A DNA stretch of 57,444 nucleotides from Flavobacterium zepuense (GTDB taxonomy: Bacteria; Bacteroidota; Bacteroidia; Flavobacteriales; Flavobacteriaceae): NCBI RefSeq assembly GCF_007097145.1, contig NZ_VJVZ01000018.1, positions 1 through 57,444 on the forward strand. The letters run 5' to 3'. The notes beneath the pieces are model-generated. The model searched no databases. It saw only the letters and a program-made list of their open reading frames with translations, and had not been told where the DNA came from. This document shows, piece after piece, positions 19,137 to 27,717 of the stretch. Every line of letters starts with the position of its first letter. Within the stretch, counting starts at the first letter, position 1. The position numbers were made by a program, and so were the translations under genes.

Positions 19137-19143
19137 CCAAAAT

Positions 19144-19176
19144 AAAAAAGTCCGGACATATGTCCGGACTTTTTTA
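19144..19176 (+). terminator. rho-independent terminator of trxA
   Basis: AAAAAAGTCCGGACA pairs perfectly with its complement and ends in TTTTTT, so it can also work on the minus strand for the convergent gene. Confidence 0.9.
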
Positions 19177-19179
19177 TTT

Positions 19180-19345
19180 TATGAGGGTCTGTGTCCTTCG
19201 GAAAAAGATTGTTGAGATTCTTCACTACGCTGCGCTACGTTCAGAAACCTAACGAAGTGGTTCGGCGAAGCCAATGACATGAGCTTAGCAGTACTTCATC
19301 GCGAGGCACGAAGCGATCTCACTCGGGAGACAACTCCTTCATGCA
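19180..19345. repeat. REP-like intergenic repeat
   Basis: This ORF-less spacer carries motifs often seen repeated between genes in Bacteroidota: GATTCTTCACTACGC and CGCGAGGCACGAAGCGATC. The GC-rich block CTACGCTGCGCTACG sits between them. It ends next to the 3' end of the PH-domain gene. Only one copy is seen in this window, so repeat status is by recognition, not by counting. Confidence 0.4.
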
Positions 19346-19346
19346 A

Positions 19347-20126
19347 CTACAAATGCGCTAGTATTTCCTTTTTATAGGCATCATACTCACCTTGCAGTAT
19401 CAAGCCGTTATCCAGCAGTTTTTTATAGTTCTGTAGTTTATCAAACAGTTCTTCTTTACTTAACGCTGCCAGTCCTTCTTTAGCTGCCGGTGCGGCAGGT
19501 TCAGGTGTTGGGGCAGGGGCTTCGGTATAAACAGGAGCCGCAGAAGCCTGTGGCATAAAGTCGGTAAAGTCGTTAACCTCTTCAGTTTCCATTTCCTCGA
19601 TCTCTTCTTCAATAGCCTGTGGTTCTTCAATTACAGGAGCAGAAGGATCCGGGATTAAGGTTGGTGCTGCAGGTGCAGCAGGCTCTTCAACAACAGGTGT
19701 AGCAGGTGTAGGTGTAACAGGTGCCGGACCTTCTTTTAAAAGCTCCAGTTGCTCTTTGGCAAAGGTGTATATTTTACGTGCCTGTGTTTTAGGTATATAA
19801 TCTATAGAAACGGTAATATCTGTATTGGTGGTAAACGAAAATTCAGATCCCAATATATTCTCCTTTACAAAAGCGCCGCTGATAAGGCTCCACGGATAAT
19901 CGGTAAAATCCATAGAGAGCCCAAGGTTTTTAGGCTTGCACATAATAATGCGCTTGTTGGTTAGCACAATACTATCAGGAAAAACAGTAATGGCAGGCTT
20001 TTTCTGAACGCCTATATAGCCAACTTCCTCATTTTTCATGAGCAGGTCGCTTAGTTTAGAGGTTATCTTTTCTATGGCCTTTGGGTCCTGCTCCTCGTTA
20101 AGGAAATTCTTGATATGCTCTTTCAT
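19347..20126 (-). CDS. bacterial PH-domain protein with SHOCT motif
   Basis: 259 residues. The N-terminal ~135 residues form a bacterial pleckstrin-homology-like domain (FPDSIVLTNKRIIMCKPKNLGLSMDFTDY is the typical core, followed by YIPKTQARKIY). A Pro/Ala/Glu-rich linker (~140-215) is probably disordered. The last ~40 residues match the SHOCT helical motif (SKEELFDKLQNYKKLLDNG, then GEYDAYKKEIL), often found at the ends of such proteins. Role is unknown; it may be cytoplasmic or membrane-associated through partners. Confidence 0.8.
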   Translation of the reverse strand: MKEHIKNFLNEEQDPKAIEKITSKLSDLLMKNEEVGYIGVQKKPAITVFPDSIVLTNKRIIMCKPKNLGLSMDFTDYPWSLISGAFVKENILGSEFSFTTNTDITVSIDYIPKTQARKIYTFAKEQLELLKEGPAPVTPTPATPVVEEPAAPAAPTLIPDPSAPVIEEPQAIEEEIEEMETEEVNDFTDFMPQASAAPVYTEAPAPTPEPAAPAAKEGLAALSKEELFDKLQNYKKLLDNGLILQGEYDAYKKEILAHL

Positions 20127-20176
20127 AAATTAAAAAGTAATTGAAGTTTCAAAGTTACCAAAGTGGTTTTAATTTC

Positions 20177-20548
20177 CTAATTATCTTTATGCAAAATTTC
20201 GTCGCGAAGCTTTTTTGTCAGGCTGTTAAACACCAGCTCGTAGGAGTGGTCTATAAGTTCGCGCAACAGCTTAACAGGTATATCGCTGTTAATGGTTACG
20301 GTGTTCCAGTGCACCTTGCTCATGTGGAAGCCCGGTTGTATGCCCTCATACTCCTCCCTAAGTTCGATGGCACGTTCAGGGTCGCATTTTAGGTTAACGG
20401 ACGCTTCGCCTTTTTCCCACTTTGCTAAAGACGATAAAGCAAACATCTTACCACCTACTTTAAACACCAACGTGTCTTCATCAAACGGAAAATGTTCGGT
20501 CACTCCTTTTTTAGAAAGGCAGTATTCGTAGAAATCGGTTATAGTCAT
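20177..20548 (-). CDS. MmcQ/YjbR family protein
   Basis: A 123-residue protein with the family pattern: YCLSKKGVTEHFPFDEDTLVFKV near the start, then FALSSL and LKCDPERAIELREEY, and a late FHMSKVHWNTV. The fold resembles CyaY and DNA-binding cores; members bind DNA in some reports, but no clear cellular role is known. It follows the same-strand DUF4260 neighbour after a short repeat spacer. Confidence 0.88.
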   Translation of the reverse strand: MTITDFYEYCLSKKGVTEHFPFDEDTLVFKVGGKMFALSSLAKWEKGEASVNLKCDPERAIELREEYEGIQPGFHMSKVHWNTVTINSDIPVKLLRELIDHSYELVFNSLTKKLRDEILHKDN

Positions 20549-20551
20549 ACA

Positions 20552-20595
20552 GTCTTAAAGTTATAAAGTCGAAAGTCTTAAAGTTAAAGCACAGG
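20552..20595. repeat. AAAGT-type tandem degenerate repeat
   Basis: Short units of the type TCTTAAAGT and AAAGTCGAAAGT repeat irregularly between the YjbR-like and DUF4260 genes. The same unit recurs after position 20951. Confidence 0.5.
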
Positions 20596-20600
20596 AGAGA

Positions 20601-20951
20601 TTATTTACCTATTTCGCCCAGGTGGGTAAACTTAAATCCGCGTTCATATTTAAGCCCGTAGCCAAAAAGGCGGTCCATGCTGGAATGTGAAAACAATATA
20701 ACTCCCGCGAGTTGCAACGCTGGCTGGTTAGTATAAATGCCTGCAATATATAATGCAATAGCCACACCCTTGAGATGCGCAAAGTTGTATGCCCTGGCAC
20801 CGGTTTTATTGCCAAAAGCGTAGCCAATCATAGAAATATCAGGAGCTAATAACAGCGCGGGAAACCACCACCACACAAACGGCAGCAAGCTAAACAGGTA
20901 AATGCCTAAGCCTAACATGGCTGCTTCTTCCAGTTGAATGAGGGTTTTCAA
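20601..20951 (-). CDS. DUF4260 membrane protein
   Basis: A 116-residue protein with three to four predicted membrane segments (AMLGLGIYLFSLL, FVWWWFPALLLAPDISMIGY, GVAIALYIAGIYT, LQLAGVILFSHSSMDRLFGYGLK). The conserved DxSMIGY and HSSMDR motifs identify DUF4260. It sits in the inner membrane. No function is known. Confidence 0.85.
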   Translation of the reverse strand: MKTLIQLEEAAMLGLGIYLFSLLPFVWWWFPALLLAPDISMIGYAFGNKTGARAYNFAHLKGVAIALYIAGIYTNQPALQLAGVILFSHSSMDRLFGYGLKYERGFKFTHLGEIGK

Positions 20952-21045
20952 TGTTTAAAGTTTTTTAAGTCGTAAAGTCATAAAGTTGCAAAATGGCAGA
21001 GTCGAAAGTCTTAAGGTCAAAAGTTTCAAAGTTGCAAAATTCATT
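20951..21045. repeat. AAAGT-type tandem degenerate repeat
   Basis: Repeated units around AAAGTC, AAAGTT and GCAAAAT (GTCGTAAAGTCATAAAGTTG and GTCGAAAGTCTTAAGG) fill the spacer between two same-strand genes. It matches the shorter tract at 20552. Confidence 0.55.
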
Positions 21046-21061
21046 CTAACCATCCAAAAAT

Positions 21062-21820
21062 CTAATTATCCAGCAATTTATACAAAACCGGCTTACTTGG
21101 GCTGGCATCATTTTCAAAACTCGCTATTTGCAGGTTCAGTATATAGGTACCATCAGTTACGGCATCGGGTATAAAAACCATTTCGGTTATGGTGGCGTTT
21201 TGCCTTGCATCGCTATTGAGGGAGTTAACATCAGTAACATTCCAAAACGCTTTGTGCGCGAGCAGCAGGCCTTCGTCTTTTTCTTTATCTACACTTGGCA
21301 GGTCTATAAGTAAATGATCTATACCGCTTTCGCGGATAAACGCAGCTGCCTCATGGTGCAAATACGCCGGATTGCTGTGGCTGTAGTTCTTAAACTGCTT
21401 AGTGGCGTCATTTGGTAGTGTTCGGATAATGATAGCCTTAACCTGCTTACCACTAAGAGCCGACTCTATCTGTGCTTTGGTAACAATAAGGTCATCTCCC
21501 TGAACTTCCGGTTGTATGGATATTACCTCTGCCATAAAAAAGAACGTTTTTAATGCCTGGTTAATGCTGTAAAAATCTTTAGTTATGTGGCCTAAGCATT
21601 CGGTATGCGTACCGTGCGCGTGCGGATTAAAGAAAATGTTATTGAAATTAGTAGACGACCCCTGGCCGACCTTACCTATCCAGCTACCCATGGTAACAGG
21701 TTCTATAACCGGCTGCTCTAAGTACCAGGCAATTGGGTTAAGCCCATTACCCGTTAAGGGCAATGATATATCTATAGGCTCGTTAAGGTTTACGGTATGG
21801 TTATTTATGGTTGCCAGCAT
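21062..21820 (-). CDS. cyclase-family (kynurenine formamidase-like) hydrolase
   Basis: A 252-residue protein of the metal-dependent cyclase family. The signature HAHGTHTECLGHI (HxGTHxE/D type) supplies metal ligands, and HHEAAAFI with the later DLPSVDKEKDEG completes the active site. Known relatives hydrolyse N-formylkynurenine or act on polyketides. Tryptophan breakdown is one possible pathway, but no other kyn genes are nearby, so the substrate is open. Soluble, no signal peptide. Confidence 0.85.
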   Translation of the reverse strand: MLATINNHTVNLNEPIDISLPLTGNGLNPIAWYLEQPVIEPVTMGSWIGKVGQGSSTNFNNIFFNPHAHGTHTECLGHITKDFYSINQALKTFFFMAEVISIQPEVQGDDLIVTKAQIESALSGKQVKAIIIRTLPNDATKQFKNYSHSNPAYLHHEAAAFIRESGIDHLLIDLPSVDKEKDEGLLLAHKAFWNVTDVNSLNSDARQNATITEMVFIPDAVTDGTYILNLQIASFENDASPSKPVLYKLLDN

Positions 21821-21899
21821 TTGTTTTATTTTTTACAAAATAAAACAAATAGTCTGTTAATTAATAAAATCTGTGTATTATTGTTTTTAAACTATTACC

Positions 21900-22802
21900 A
21901 TGCCCCAAACTGCAAAAGGAACTAATTATTCTATTGAATTTATGAGGATTGCAGGCGTAATCCTTATAACTTTTACGCATATAAAACATAATTACACTGC
22001 CGGTATACCTTATTTTATACTGGAAACCCTGCCTAAATACGGCACATTAATACTCTCTGTAATATCGGGCTACCTGTTTTATTCCTATCGCAACAGCGAT
22101 AATTTATTGAGCAAAAAAATTAAGAGTTTGTTAGTACCTTACCTTATTGCTAACTTGCTTGTAGTGGTGCCTGTTGTTTGCCTTTACCTTTTAGGGTACA
22201 ATTACCTGGGCAGGCTGGATTACAATTATAAACTGATAACCGATGGTATTTTAGGCATTGATAATGTTCCTGTAAACCCACCTACTTACTTTATACGCGA
22301 CTTGTTTGTTGTTTTTTGCATTATAGCGTTGTTTAAAAAGGATTTACGCGGACTGGTAGTTATTGCCGTATTTTTTGTTTTTGGCAGTGTACTGTTACGG
22401 CCTTTTATAGCCTACTTATTTGCTGCGGGATACCTTATTAAGCAATTCTCTGTAGATGAAGATAATAAACGCTATGCAAATATAATAGGCATTCCGTTGC
22501 TTATTGCCAGTTTTTTCTTTTTTACCGATCGCGAATTATACCGTTATTTAATTGCCCTGCTGCTGTTTATAAATATAGTGGGGCTTAAATTTAAGTTTGT
22601 ACACACCGGCGCCTTTACCTACATGCTGCACTTGTACCATGCCCCGGTAATTGTATTTTTATACCCTTTATTGCACCTTTTGCATCTGCCGCCATGGGCT
22701 GAGGCCCTGTTACAGATAGCTCTTGCCATAGCTTTATGCTCTGTGCTTTTTGGTATTGTAAAAAAACTAAAACTGGGTTTTGTTGTAGGCAACCGGCTTT
22801 AA
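21900..22802 (+). CDS. acyltransferase-3 family membrane protein
   Basis: A 300-residue integral membrane protein with about nine to ten hydrophobic segments. The N-terminus YSIEFMRIAGVILITFTHIKHN carries the conserved R and H of acyltransferase 3 enzymes (E-x-x-R-h...H), and PPTYFIRDLFVVF is also typical. Family members acylate surface sugars or other periplasmic molecules. The acceptor is unknown. It overlaps the convergent hemW stop by four bases. Confidence 0.85.
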   Translation: MPQTAKGTNYSIEFMRIAGVILITFTHIKHNYTAGIPYFILETLPKYGTLILSVISGYLFYSYRNSDNLLSKKIKSLLVPYLIANLLVVVPVVCLYLLGYNYLGRLDYNYKLITDGILGIDNVPVNPPTYFIRDLFVVFCIIALFKKDLRGLVVIAVFFVFGSVLLRPFIAYLFAAGYLIKQFSVDEDNKRYANIIGIPLLIASFFFFTDRELYRYLIALLLFINIVGLKFKFVHTGAFTYMLHLYHAPVIVFLYPLLHLLHLPPWAEALLQIALAIALCSVLFGIVKKLKLGFVVGNRL

Positions 22803-23926
22803 CTCACATAAAACAAATCGCTTGCAAGGCCATCGGCAAGGAACTTTCCTTCGCGGGTGGTTTTAAGAGTATCATTTTCAATGCTTAGAAGTCCCTGGGC
22901 AATGTAGTTTGCGGCTTCCTGCAAAAGGTATATTTTGTATAGTTGGCCAAATTCAGCCTCAACCCTGCTTATAGATACCCCCCAAATGGTGCGTAACCCC
23001 GTCATAACATACTCATTGTAATGGTCGGCTATCGTAAGCTTTTCTTTTTCTGACGGAAGCCTGTCTTCCTGGATGGCTTTAAGATAGAGCGCATTATTGG
23101 CTATGTTCCAGCTGCGGTGTATGCCATCATAACTGTGTGCCGATGGGCCTATGCCAATATATTTTTTACCCAGCCAGTAGGCGGTGTTGTTTTTAGAGAA
23201 ATACCCTTCTTTGCCAAAATTGGAAAGCTCATAGTGCACAAAGCCCTTCTTTTCAAGCGTGTCTACAAGCAGCATAAACTGTTCCTGGGCTACTTCATCG
23301 CTGGGTTGTGCAATGGCACCGCTTTTTACAAACTTGTACAGGGCGGTTTTAGGCTCTAAGGTTAGGGCATAGCTGGAAATATGCGGCACCCCAAATGCCA
23401 GTGCCTTGTTTACGTTTTGCAGCCAGCGCTCGTTGCTCATGCCGGGCGTGCCGTAAATAAGGTCGATTGATATGTTGTTGAAGTGCTTAACCGCTTCGGC
23501 AATGCAGGCCTCGGCCTGTAGGGCGTTGTGGGCGCGGTTCATAAGCTTAAGGTCTTCCTCAAAAAAGGACTGGATGCCTATGCTTAAACGGTTAATGGGT
23601 GAATTTGATAATTCGGTAATACGGGAGGGCGATAAATCATCAGGGTTGGCTTCCAAAGTTACCTCAGGATTTTCGCCAACGGTATAGTTTTGGTAAACGG
23701 CCTCTATAAGCAGTTGTATCTCGCTGTTGCTTAAAACCGAAGGTGTACCGCCGCCAAAGTAAATAGTTTCAACCGTCTGGCCTGCAAATTCATCTTTTCG
23801 CATGGCGATTTCTTTAGCAATAGCTGCCACCATTTCGTCCTGCTTTTTCATGGATGTGGAAAAGTGAAAATCGCAGTAATGGCATGCCTGCCTGCAAAAA
23901 GGGATGTGTATGTAAATGCCTGCCAT
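22799..23926 (-). CDS. hemW: radical SAM family heme chaperone HemW
   Basis: A 375-residue radical SAM protein. The cluster motif CRQACHYCDFHF (Cx3Cx2C) binds a 4Fe-4S centre, and YFGGGTPS contacts SAM. The C-terminal HemW domain (YELSNFGKEGYFSKNNTAYWLG, then IGIGPSAHS) distinguishes it from HemN oxidase. HemW carries heme to target proteins such as respiratory enzymes. The four cysteines of HemN-type oxidases are not needed here. The next same-strand gene is the cupin, 24 bases upstream. Confidence 0.93.
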   Translation of the reverse strand: MAGIYIHIPFCRQACHYCDFHFSTSMKKQDEMVAAIAKEIAMRKDEFAGQTVETIYFGGGTPSVLSNSEIQLLIEAVYQNYTVGENPEVTLEANPDDLSPSRITELSNSPINRLSIGIQSFFEEDLKLMNRAHNALQAEACIAEAVKHFNNISIDLIYGTPGMSNERWLQNVNKALAFGVPHISSYALTLEPKTALYKFVKSGAIAQPSDEVAQEQFMLLVDTLEKKGFVHYELSNFGKEGYFSKNNTAYWLGKKYIGIGPSAHSYDGIHRSWNIANNALYLKAIQEDRLPSEKEKLTIADHYNEYVMTGLRTIWGVSISRVEAEFGQLYKIYLLQEAANYIAQGLLSIENDTLKTTREGKFLADGLASDLFYVS

Positions 23927-23950
23927 GCGGCAAAGTTACAACCTTTTGGG

Positions 23951-24292
23951 CTACTTTAAAAAGTCTTCGCGAATGGGGCTGAATGAATCTATAAGCATAC
24001 CTGCCTCTAAACACAATACGCCATGCCAGATGTTTGGGGCAGCGTAAAAAACATCACCGGTTTGTAATACCTGCACGTCTCCGTTTACGGTAACCTCAAA
24101 TTTACCCGATGCCACATAACTGGTTTGCGAATGGTAATGCTGGTGCAGCACGCCTACAGCGCCCGTTTCAAAAGCAACCTTTACGGTCATTAGGCTAACA
24201 TCGTAGCCGGTTATCTGGCGTTTAACGCCTTCGCCTACGGTTTCCCATTCGTTTTCGTGTTCCCTAAAAAATGCACCCGATCTTATTTCCAT
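23951..24292 (-). CDS. small cupin-domain protein
   Basis: A 113-residue single-domain cupin. The first motif (VLHQHYHSQTSYVASGKFEV) supplies His ligands and the second (LQTGDVFYAAPNIWHGV) the last His. Such proteins bind a metal and may bind sugars or act in regulation or isomerisation. It lies between ruvC and hemW on the same strand with a 27-base gap from ruvC. No substrate can be assigned. Confidence 0.85.
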   Translation of the reverse strand: MEIRSGAFFREHENEWETVGEGVKRQITGYDVSLMTVKVAFETGAVGVLHQHYHSQTSYVASGKFEVTVNGDVQVLQTGDVFYAAPNIWHGVLCLEAGMLIDSFSPIREDFLK

Positions 24293-24319
24293 AACTGTTA
24301 TAGTGTGAGTTAGTAGCTG

Positions 24320-24874
24320 TTACTTTTTAACCCTGTCGTCGTTTTGTTTTACAAAAGCATCCCAACCGGAATAACTCTTGGCACCCACAACCTTGCCCGA
24401 ATTAAAAAAATGGCAAACTGCTGCGGCAAGCCCATCGGTACTGTCCAGGTTTTTAGGCAGTTCTTTAAGCCCTAACAGTTGTTGCAGCATTTTTGCCACC
24501 TGCTCTTTACTGGCGCTACCGTTGCCGGTAATTGCCATTTTTATTTTTTTTGGTTCGTATTCGGTAATGGGTATCTGGCGCGACAGTCCCGCCGCCATTG
24601 CTACGCCCTGAGCCCGGCCCAGCTTGAGCATACTTTGCACGTTCTTGCCAAAAAATGGGGCTTCAATGGCAATTTCGTCGGGGTGGTGGGTGTCTATAAG
24701 CTCAATGGTGCGCTCAAAAATTACCTTAAGCTTCATGTAATGATCGTCGTACTTATTAAGTATAAGCTCGTTAAGCTGCAAAAACTGCATGTTCTTGTTT
24801 ACCACCTTTATGAGTCCGAAACCCATAATGGTAGTGCCGGGGTCTATGCCTAATATAATACGCTCGTTTGCCAA
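24320..24874 (-). CDS. ruvC: Holliday junction endonuclease RuvC, TTG start
   Basis: RuvC resolves Holliday junctions as a dimer with RuvAB. The acidic site is visible: ILGIDPGTTIMGFG (first Asp), EIAIEAPF, and the final D in LDSTDGLAAAVCHFF. A GTG start 33 bases upstream would add 11 unusual residues and overlap the divergent gene's start. The TTG gives LANERIILGID, matching the usual N-terminus, so it is preferred. Length is then 184, normal for the family. ruvA and ruvB are not in the window. Confidence 0.9.
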   Translation of the reverse strand: MANERIILGIDPGTTIMGFGLIKVVNKNMQFLQLNELILNKYDDHYMKLKVIFERTIELIDTHHPDEIAIEAPFFGKNVQSMLKLGRAQGVAMAAGLSRQIPITEYEPKKIKMAITGNGSASKEQVAKMLQQLLGLKELPKNLDSTDGLAAAVCHFFNSGKVVGAKSYSGWDAFVKQNDDRVKK

Positions 24875-24897
24875 TTTAATTTCTTTACTTTTGCAGC

Positions 24898-25863
24898 ATG
24901 GTAGCACTGCAGGGCAAAGCTAAACAATTCCTCGTTTTTATTGCTAAACTTTTAGTGGTAGGCGGCGCATTTTATTTTATATACGACAGGATAGCTAACG
25001 ACGACAGCCTGCAATGGCAGCGCATTACCGATGCTGTTGCCCAAAAAAATTCCGGCTGGCTTATTTTTGTCATATTGCTGCTCACGATCCTGAACCGTTT
25101 TTTTGAAATACTCAAGTGGCAAAACCTCGTTCAGTCTTTCAGGCAACTCTCTTTTGCCGGGGCAGCCGAGCAGGTACTGGCCGCCGTTACCGCAGGCATA
25201 TTTACCCCTAACGGTATTGGTGAATATGCTGCTAAAGCCCTGTATTATAAAAAGGACCAGGCAAAGCAAATTGTTTTTTTAAACCTTATTTGCAACGGCA
25301 TACAAATGGTTATTGCCATAGTAGCCGGCCTTGCGGGCTTGTTGGTTTTTAATGCTCTGTACAGCGTTATTCCTACTGGGTTGTTGCTCATTATTATTGG
25401 AGGGATCGCGGTGCTTGTAGCGGCTGTATTTGCTTCCCGTAAAATAACCATTAAAGGCTACTCCCTACAATTACTTTTTGAAAAGATAAACGAAATACCC
25501 AAAACCATACACCGCAAAAATATACTGCTGGCTACCGGGCGTTACCTAAGCATCATACACCAGCATTACTTTATCTTTTTAGCCTTTGGAGTTAATCTGC
25601 CGTACCCAGTCATGATAAGTGCTATTGCAGGGGTATACTTTTTAGGGTCGTCTTTACCTAACTTTCAGTTTTTAGATTTTGCCGTGCGTGGTAGTGTTGC
25701 CGTGTTTTTCTTTGGCAGGCTGGGCGTAACGGAATGGATTGTGATATTTGCCGCTACATTACAATGGCTGCTTAATATAGTGCTGCCGGTAAGCATTGGG
25801 AGTTATTATGTATTCAGGTTTAAGTCAGAAAGAGCAACTGATACTACTTTACATCAAGAATAA
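24898..25863 (+). CDS. lysylphosphatidylglycerol synthase/flippase-like membrane protein
   Basis: A 321-residue integral membrane protein with about eight hydrophobic helices and the family pattern IVILLLTILNRFFEILKW..LV, followed by FTPNGIGEYAAKALYYK. It matches the UPF0104/LPG synthase transmembrane family without the soluble transferase domain, so a lipid-translocating role is only a possibility. The ruvC start codon lies 24 bases upstream in the other direction. The stop overlaps the convergent lipoprotein by 20 bases. Confidence 0.82.
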   Translation: MVALQGKAKQFLVFIAKLLVVGGAFYFIYDRIANDDSLQWQRITDAVAQKNSGWLIFVILLLTILNRFFEILKWQNLVQSFRQLSFAGAAEQVLAAVTAGIFTPNGIGEYAAKALYYKKDQAKQIVFLNLICNGIQMVIAIVAGLAGLLVFNALYSVIPTGLLLIIIGGIAVLVAAVFASRKITIKGYSLQLLFEKINEIPKTIHRKNILLATGRYLSIIHQHYFIFLAFGVNLPYPVMISAIAGVYFLGSSLPNFQFLDFAVRGSVAVFFFGRLGVTEWIVIFAATLQWLLNIVLPVSIGSYYVFRFKSERATDTTLHQE

Positions 25864-26320
25864 CGGGCAGTATAAACTGGGTGGCTACAGGTACGCCTTC
25901 TTTTTGGGCAGGTTCAATCTTTGGGAAATCTACCAGGCGGGCTTTAATAATACTGTCAATTTTAGCAGTGTCATAGCCCACGCTGTCTACAGGCAGTTGC
26001 GGTTCAAATTTTAGGGTTGCATCGGGATAAACGGTAACCTTAACCTGTATGGTATCAATTTCCGGATACAGGAGAGCAATAGTATCGGTATCCAGCTTTT
26101 CCTGTACCAGGCGTGTCATGGCGCTAAAAAAGCATTCTTTTTTAAGGGCCTTATCGGTTATCACATCGCACTCCGCTAATGATGGGTAGCTGCTTACCTC
26201 TTTCCAGTTAATTTCTTTTAGGCGTTGTTTCAACAGTTCGTTCTCATTGGGTACCTGCTTGTCAAAATACTGGCAGGAGCCAAAAAGGAACGGAATCGCT
26301 AAAAGGGTTATTTTTTTCAT
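25844..26320 (-). CDS. lipoprotein with TonB-C-like tail
   Basis: 158 residues. MKKITLLAIPFLFGSCQYFDK gives a signal peptide and lipobox (Cys 16). The last ~40 residues (PKIEPAQKEGVPVATQFILPVIL) resemble the ending of TonB C-terminal-like domains found in many Bacteroidota proteins. A role in envelope protein contacts is a guess. It overlaps the convergent membrane-protein gene by 20 bases. Confidence 0.72.
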   Translation of the reverse strand: MKKITLLAIPFLFGSCQYFDKQVPNENELLKQRLKEINWKEVSSYPSLAECDVITDKALKKECFFSAMTRLVQEKLDTDTIALLYPEIDTIQVKVTVYPDATLKFEPQLPVDSVGYDTAKIDSIIKARLVDFPKIEPAQKEGVPVATQFILPVILDVK

Positions 26321-26418
26321 TAAATCTTGGAAATACCGTTACTACGGACACCCAAAAATAAGGAAAATTTATTTAGCAGGGAAAATAGGGGTTACAGGCT
26401 TAAAATCCTGGCAAGACC

Positions 26419-26796
26419 TCACTCAACAATAATTGGACTTTTCTCCCCTACAATTTCCTTGCGGTGTACAATTCCCCAATCGGTAAGGTTAGTAATTATG
26501 GTTTGCAGCGTATCGCCATGCTTTGTAAGTTCGTACTGAACGGTTATGGGCTGCGTATCTAAAACAGTTCGTTTTACCAGCTGGTTTATCTCCAATTCCT
26601 TTAATTCTTTGCTCAGCATCCGGTTAGAAATTCCGTTTACATCATTCAGAATATCAGAAAACCGCCTTTTGCCATAACAGCAAATAGATGAGATAATTGC
26701 AATTTTCCATTTGCCGTTAAGCACGTCCATTGCATCCTGTACGGCCCGCATCCTTTTCTTTTGTTCCTGCTGAAATTCTTCTATTTTACACCCCAT
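26419..26796 (-). CDS. HxlR-family transcriptional regulator
   Basis: A 125-residue winged-helix regulator: GKWKIAIISSICCYGKRRFSDI and ISNRMLSKELKELEINQLVKR are typical of HxlR (helix-turn-helix plus wing), and VQYELTKHG follows. Cysteines CKI and CCY could sense redox or electrophiles, as in related HypR and YodB; this is inference. It is divergent from the SDR gene and probably represses it. A palindrome between them overlaps its own -7 box. Confidence 0.9.
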   Translation of the reverse strand: MGCKIEEFQQEQKKRMRAVQDAMDVLNGKWKIAIISSICCYGKRRFSDILNDVNGISNRMLSKELKELEINQLVKRTVLDTQPITVQYELTKHGDTLQTIITNLTDWGIVHRKEIVGEKSPIIVE

Positions 26797-26838
26797 AATG
26801 TTACTTGGTTACACCTGTGTTACTGTTATTTTACAGCA

Positions 26839-26846
26839 CAAAGTTA
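26839..26846 (-). promoter_or_regulatory. -7 box of the HxlR regulator gene
   Basis: On the minus strand it reads TAACTTTG (TAnnTTTG). It overlaps the inverted repeat at 26841-26859, as expected for autorepression. Confidence 0.45.
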
Positions 26847-26859
26847 CTAAAAATAACTT
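26841..26859. promoter_or_regulatory. candidate HxlR operator
   Basis: AAGTTA, seven bases, then TAACTT form a perfect inverted repeat between the two divergent genes, overlapping the regulator's -7 box. Further GTTAC motifs lie at 26800-26824. Confidence 0.45.
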
Positions 26860-26867
26860 AGCCGCTA

Positions 26868-26875
26868 TACCTTTG
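26868..26875 (+). promoter_or_regulatory. -7 box of the SDR gene
   Basis: TACCTTTG matches TAnnTTTG and lies 25 bases before the chosen ATG at 26900. It supports that start over an ATG at 26798, which would sit upstream of transcription. Confidence 0.45.
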
Positions 26876-26899
26876 CTGCTCAATCTTAAAAAAGAAATA

Positions 26900-27652
26900 A
26901 TGAGCAGATTAAAAAATAAAATAGCAGTTATTACAGGCGGCAATAGCGGCATTGGGCTGGGTATTGCCCTTGAATTTAAAAATGAAGGAGCCAAAGGCGT
27001 TATTGTTGGCAGGAACCAGCAAACGTTAGATAGTGCTGTGGCGCAGCTTGGAGATGACTTTATAGCCATAAATGCCGATGTAACCAACCTTGCCGACCTG
27101 GAAAGGGTGTTTGCTGCAACATCTGAAAAGTTTGGTAAAATAGACGTGGTTGTAGCCAACGCCGGTGGCGGGGCTGTAGGTACAGTGGCAACTCTTGGCG
27201 AAGCCGACTATGATAAGACAATGGACCTAAACCTTAAAAGTGTTTACTTTACCGTTAATAAAGCACTGCCTTATATGAATGATGGAGGCTCTGTTATTCT
27301 TATAGGGTCTAACGCGGCGCATAGGGCATATCCTAATTTTACACTTTATGGTGCGGCAAAAGCGGCTGTGATCTTTTTTGCAAAAGCATTTTCAAGCGAC
27401 CTTTTAGACCGGAAGATAAGGGCAAATGTAATAACACCGGGCACTACTGACACACCGGCATTTGACAAGTTTGTTCCCGCAGAACAAATTGAAGCCTTAA
27501 AAACACACTTTGCAGGCGAAATGCCTATTGGGAGGATTGGGCAACCGTCTGACATTGGTAAAACAGCGGTTTTCCTGGCTTCTGATGATTCTGCATTTAT
27601 GCTTGGTACCGAACTGCTTGTTGATGGCGGCATGACCTATTTAGCAAAATAA
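26900..27652 (+). CDS. short-chain dehydrogenase/reductase (SDR)
   Basis: A 250-residue classical SDR. NAD(P) binding is shown by TGGNSGIG at the N-terminus, NADV and NAGGG. The catalytic Ser/Tyr/Lys lie in LIGSNAAHRAYPNFTLYGAAKAA (YxxxK). The C-terminal GTELLVDGGM closes the fold. The family oxidises or reduces carbonyl or hydroxyl substrates; which one is unknown. Starting at 26900 gives MSRLKNKIAVITGG, the usual N-terminus. It is divergent from and likely controlled by the HxlR gene, an arrangement often linked to stress detoxification. Confidence 0.9.
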   Translation: MSRLKNKIAVITGGNSGIGLGIALEFKNEGAKGVIVGRNQQTLDSAVAQLGDDFIAINADVTNLADLERVFAATSEKFGKIDVVVANAGGGAVGTVATLGEADYDKTMDLNLKSVYFTVNKALPYMNDGGSVILIGSNAAHRAYPNFTLYGAAKAAVIFFAKAFSSDLLDRKIRANVITPGTTDTPAFDKFVPAEQIEALKTHFAGEMPIGRIGQPSDIGKTAVFLASDDSAFMLGTELLVDGGMTYLAK

Positions 27653-27717
27653 TTTATACTGCAATGGCGCGGGTTATAAAAAAACCGCGCCATTTATATT
27701 CTTTCTCTTGGTTATTT

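Noticed and set aside
24875..24907. GTG start extending ruvC by 11 residues
   Set aside because: The added residues are unlike RuvC N-termini and would overlap the divergent gene's start; TTG at 24874 fits the family.
26798..26899. Upstream ATG extending the SDR by 34 residues
   Set aside because: It lies upstream of the likely -7 box and adds no SDR-like sequence.
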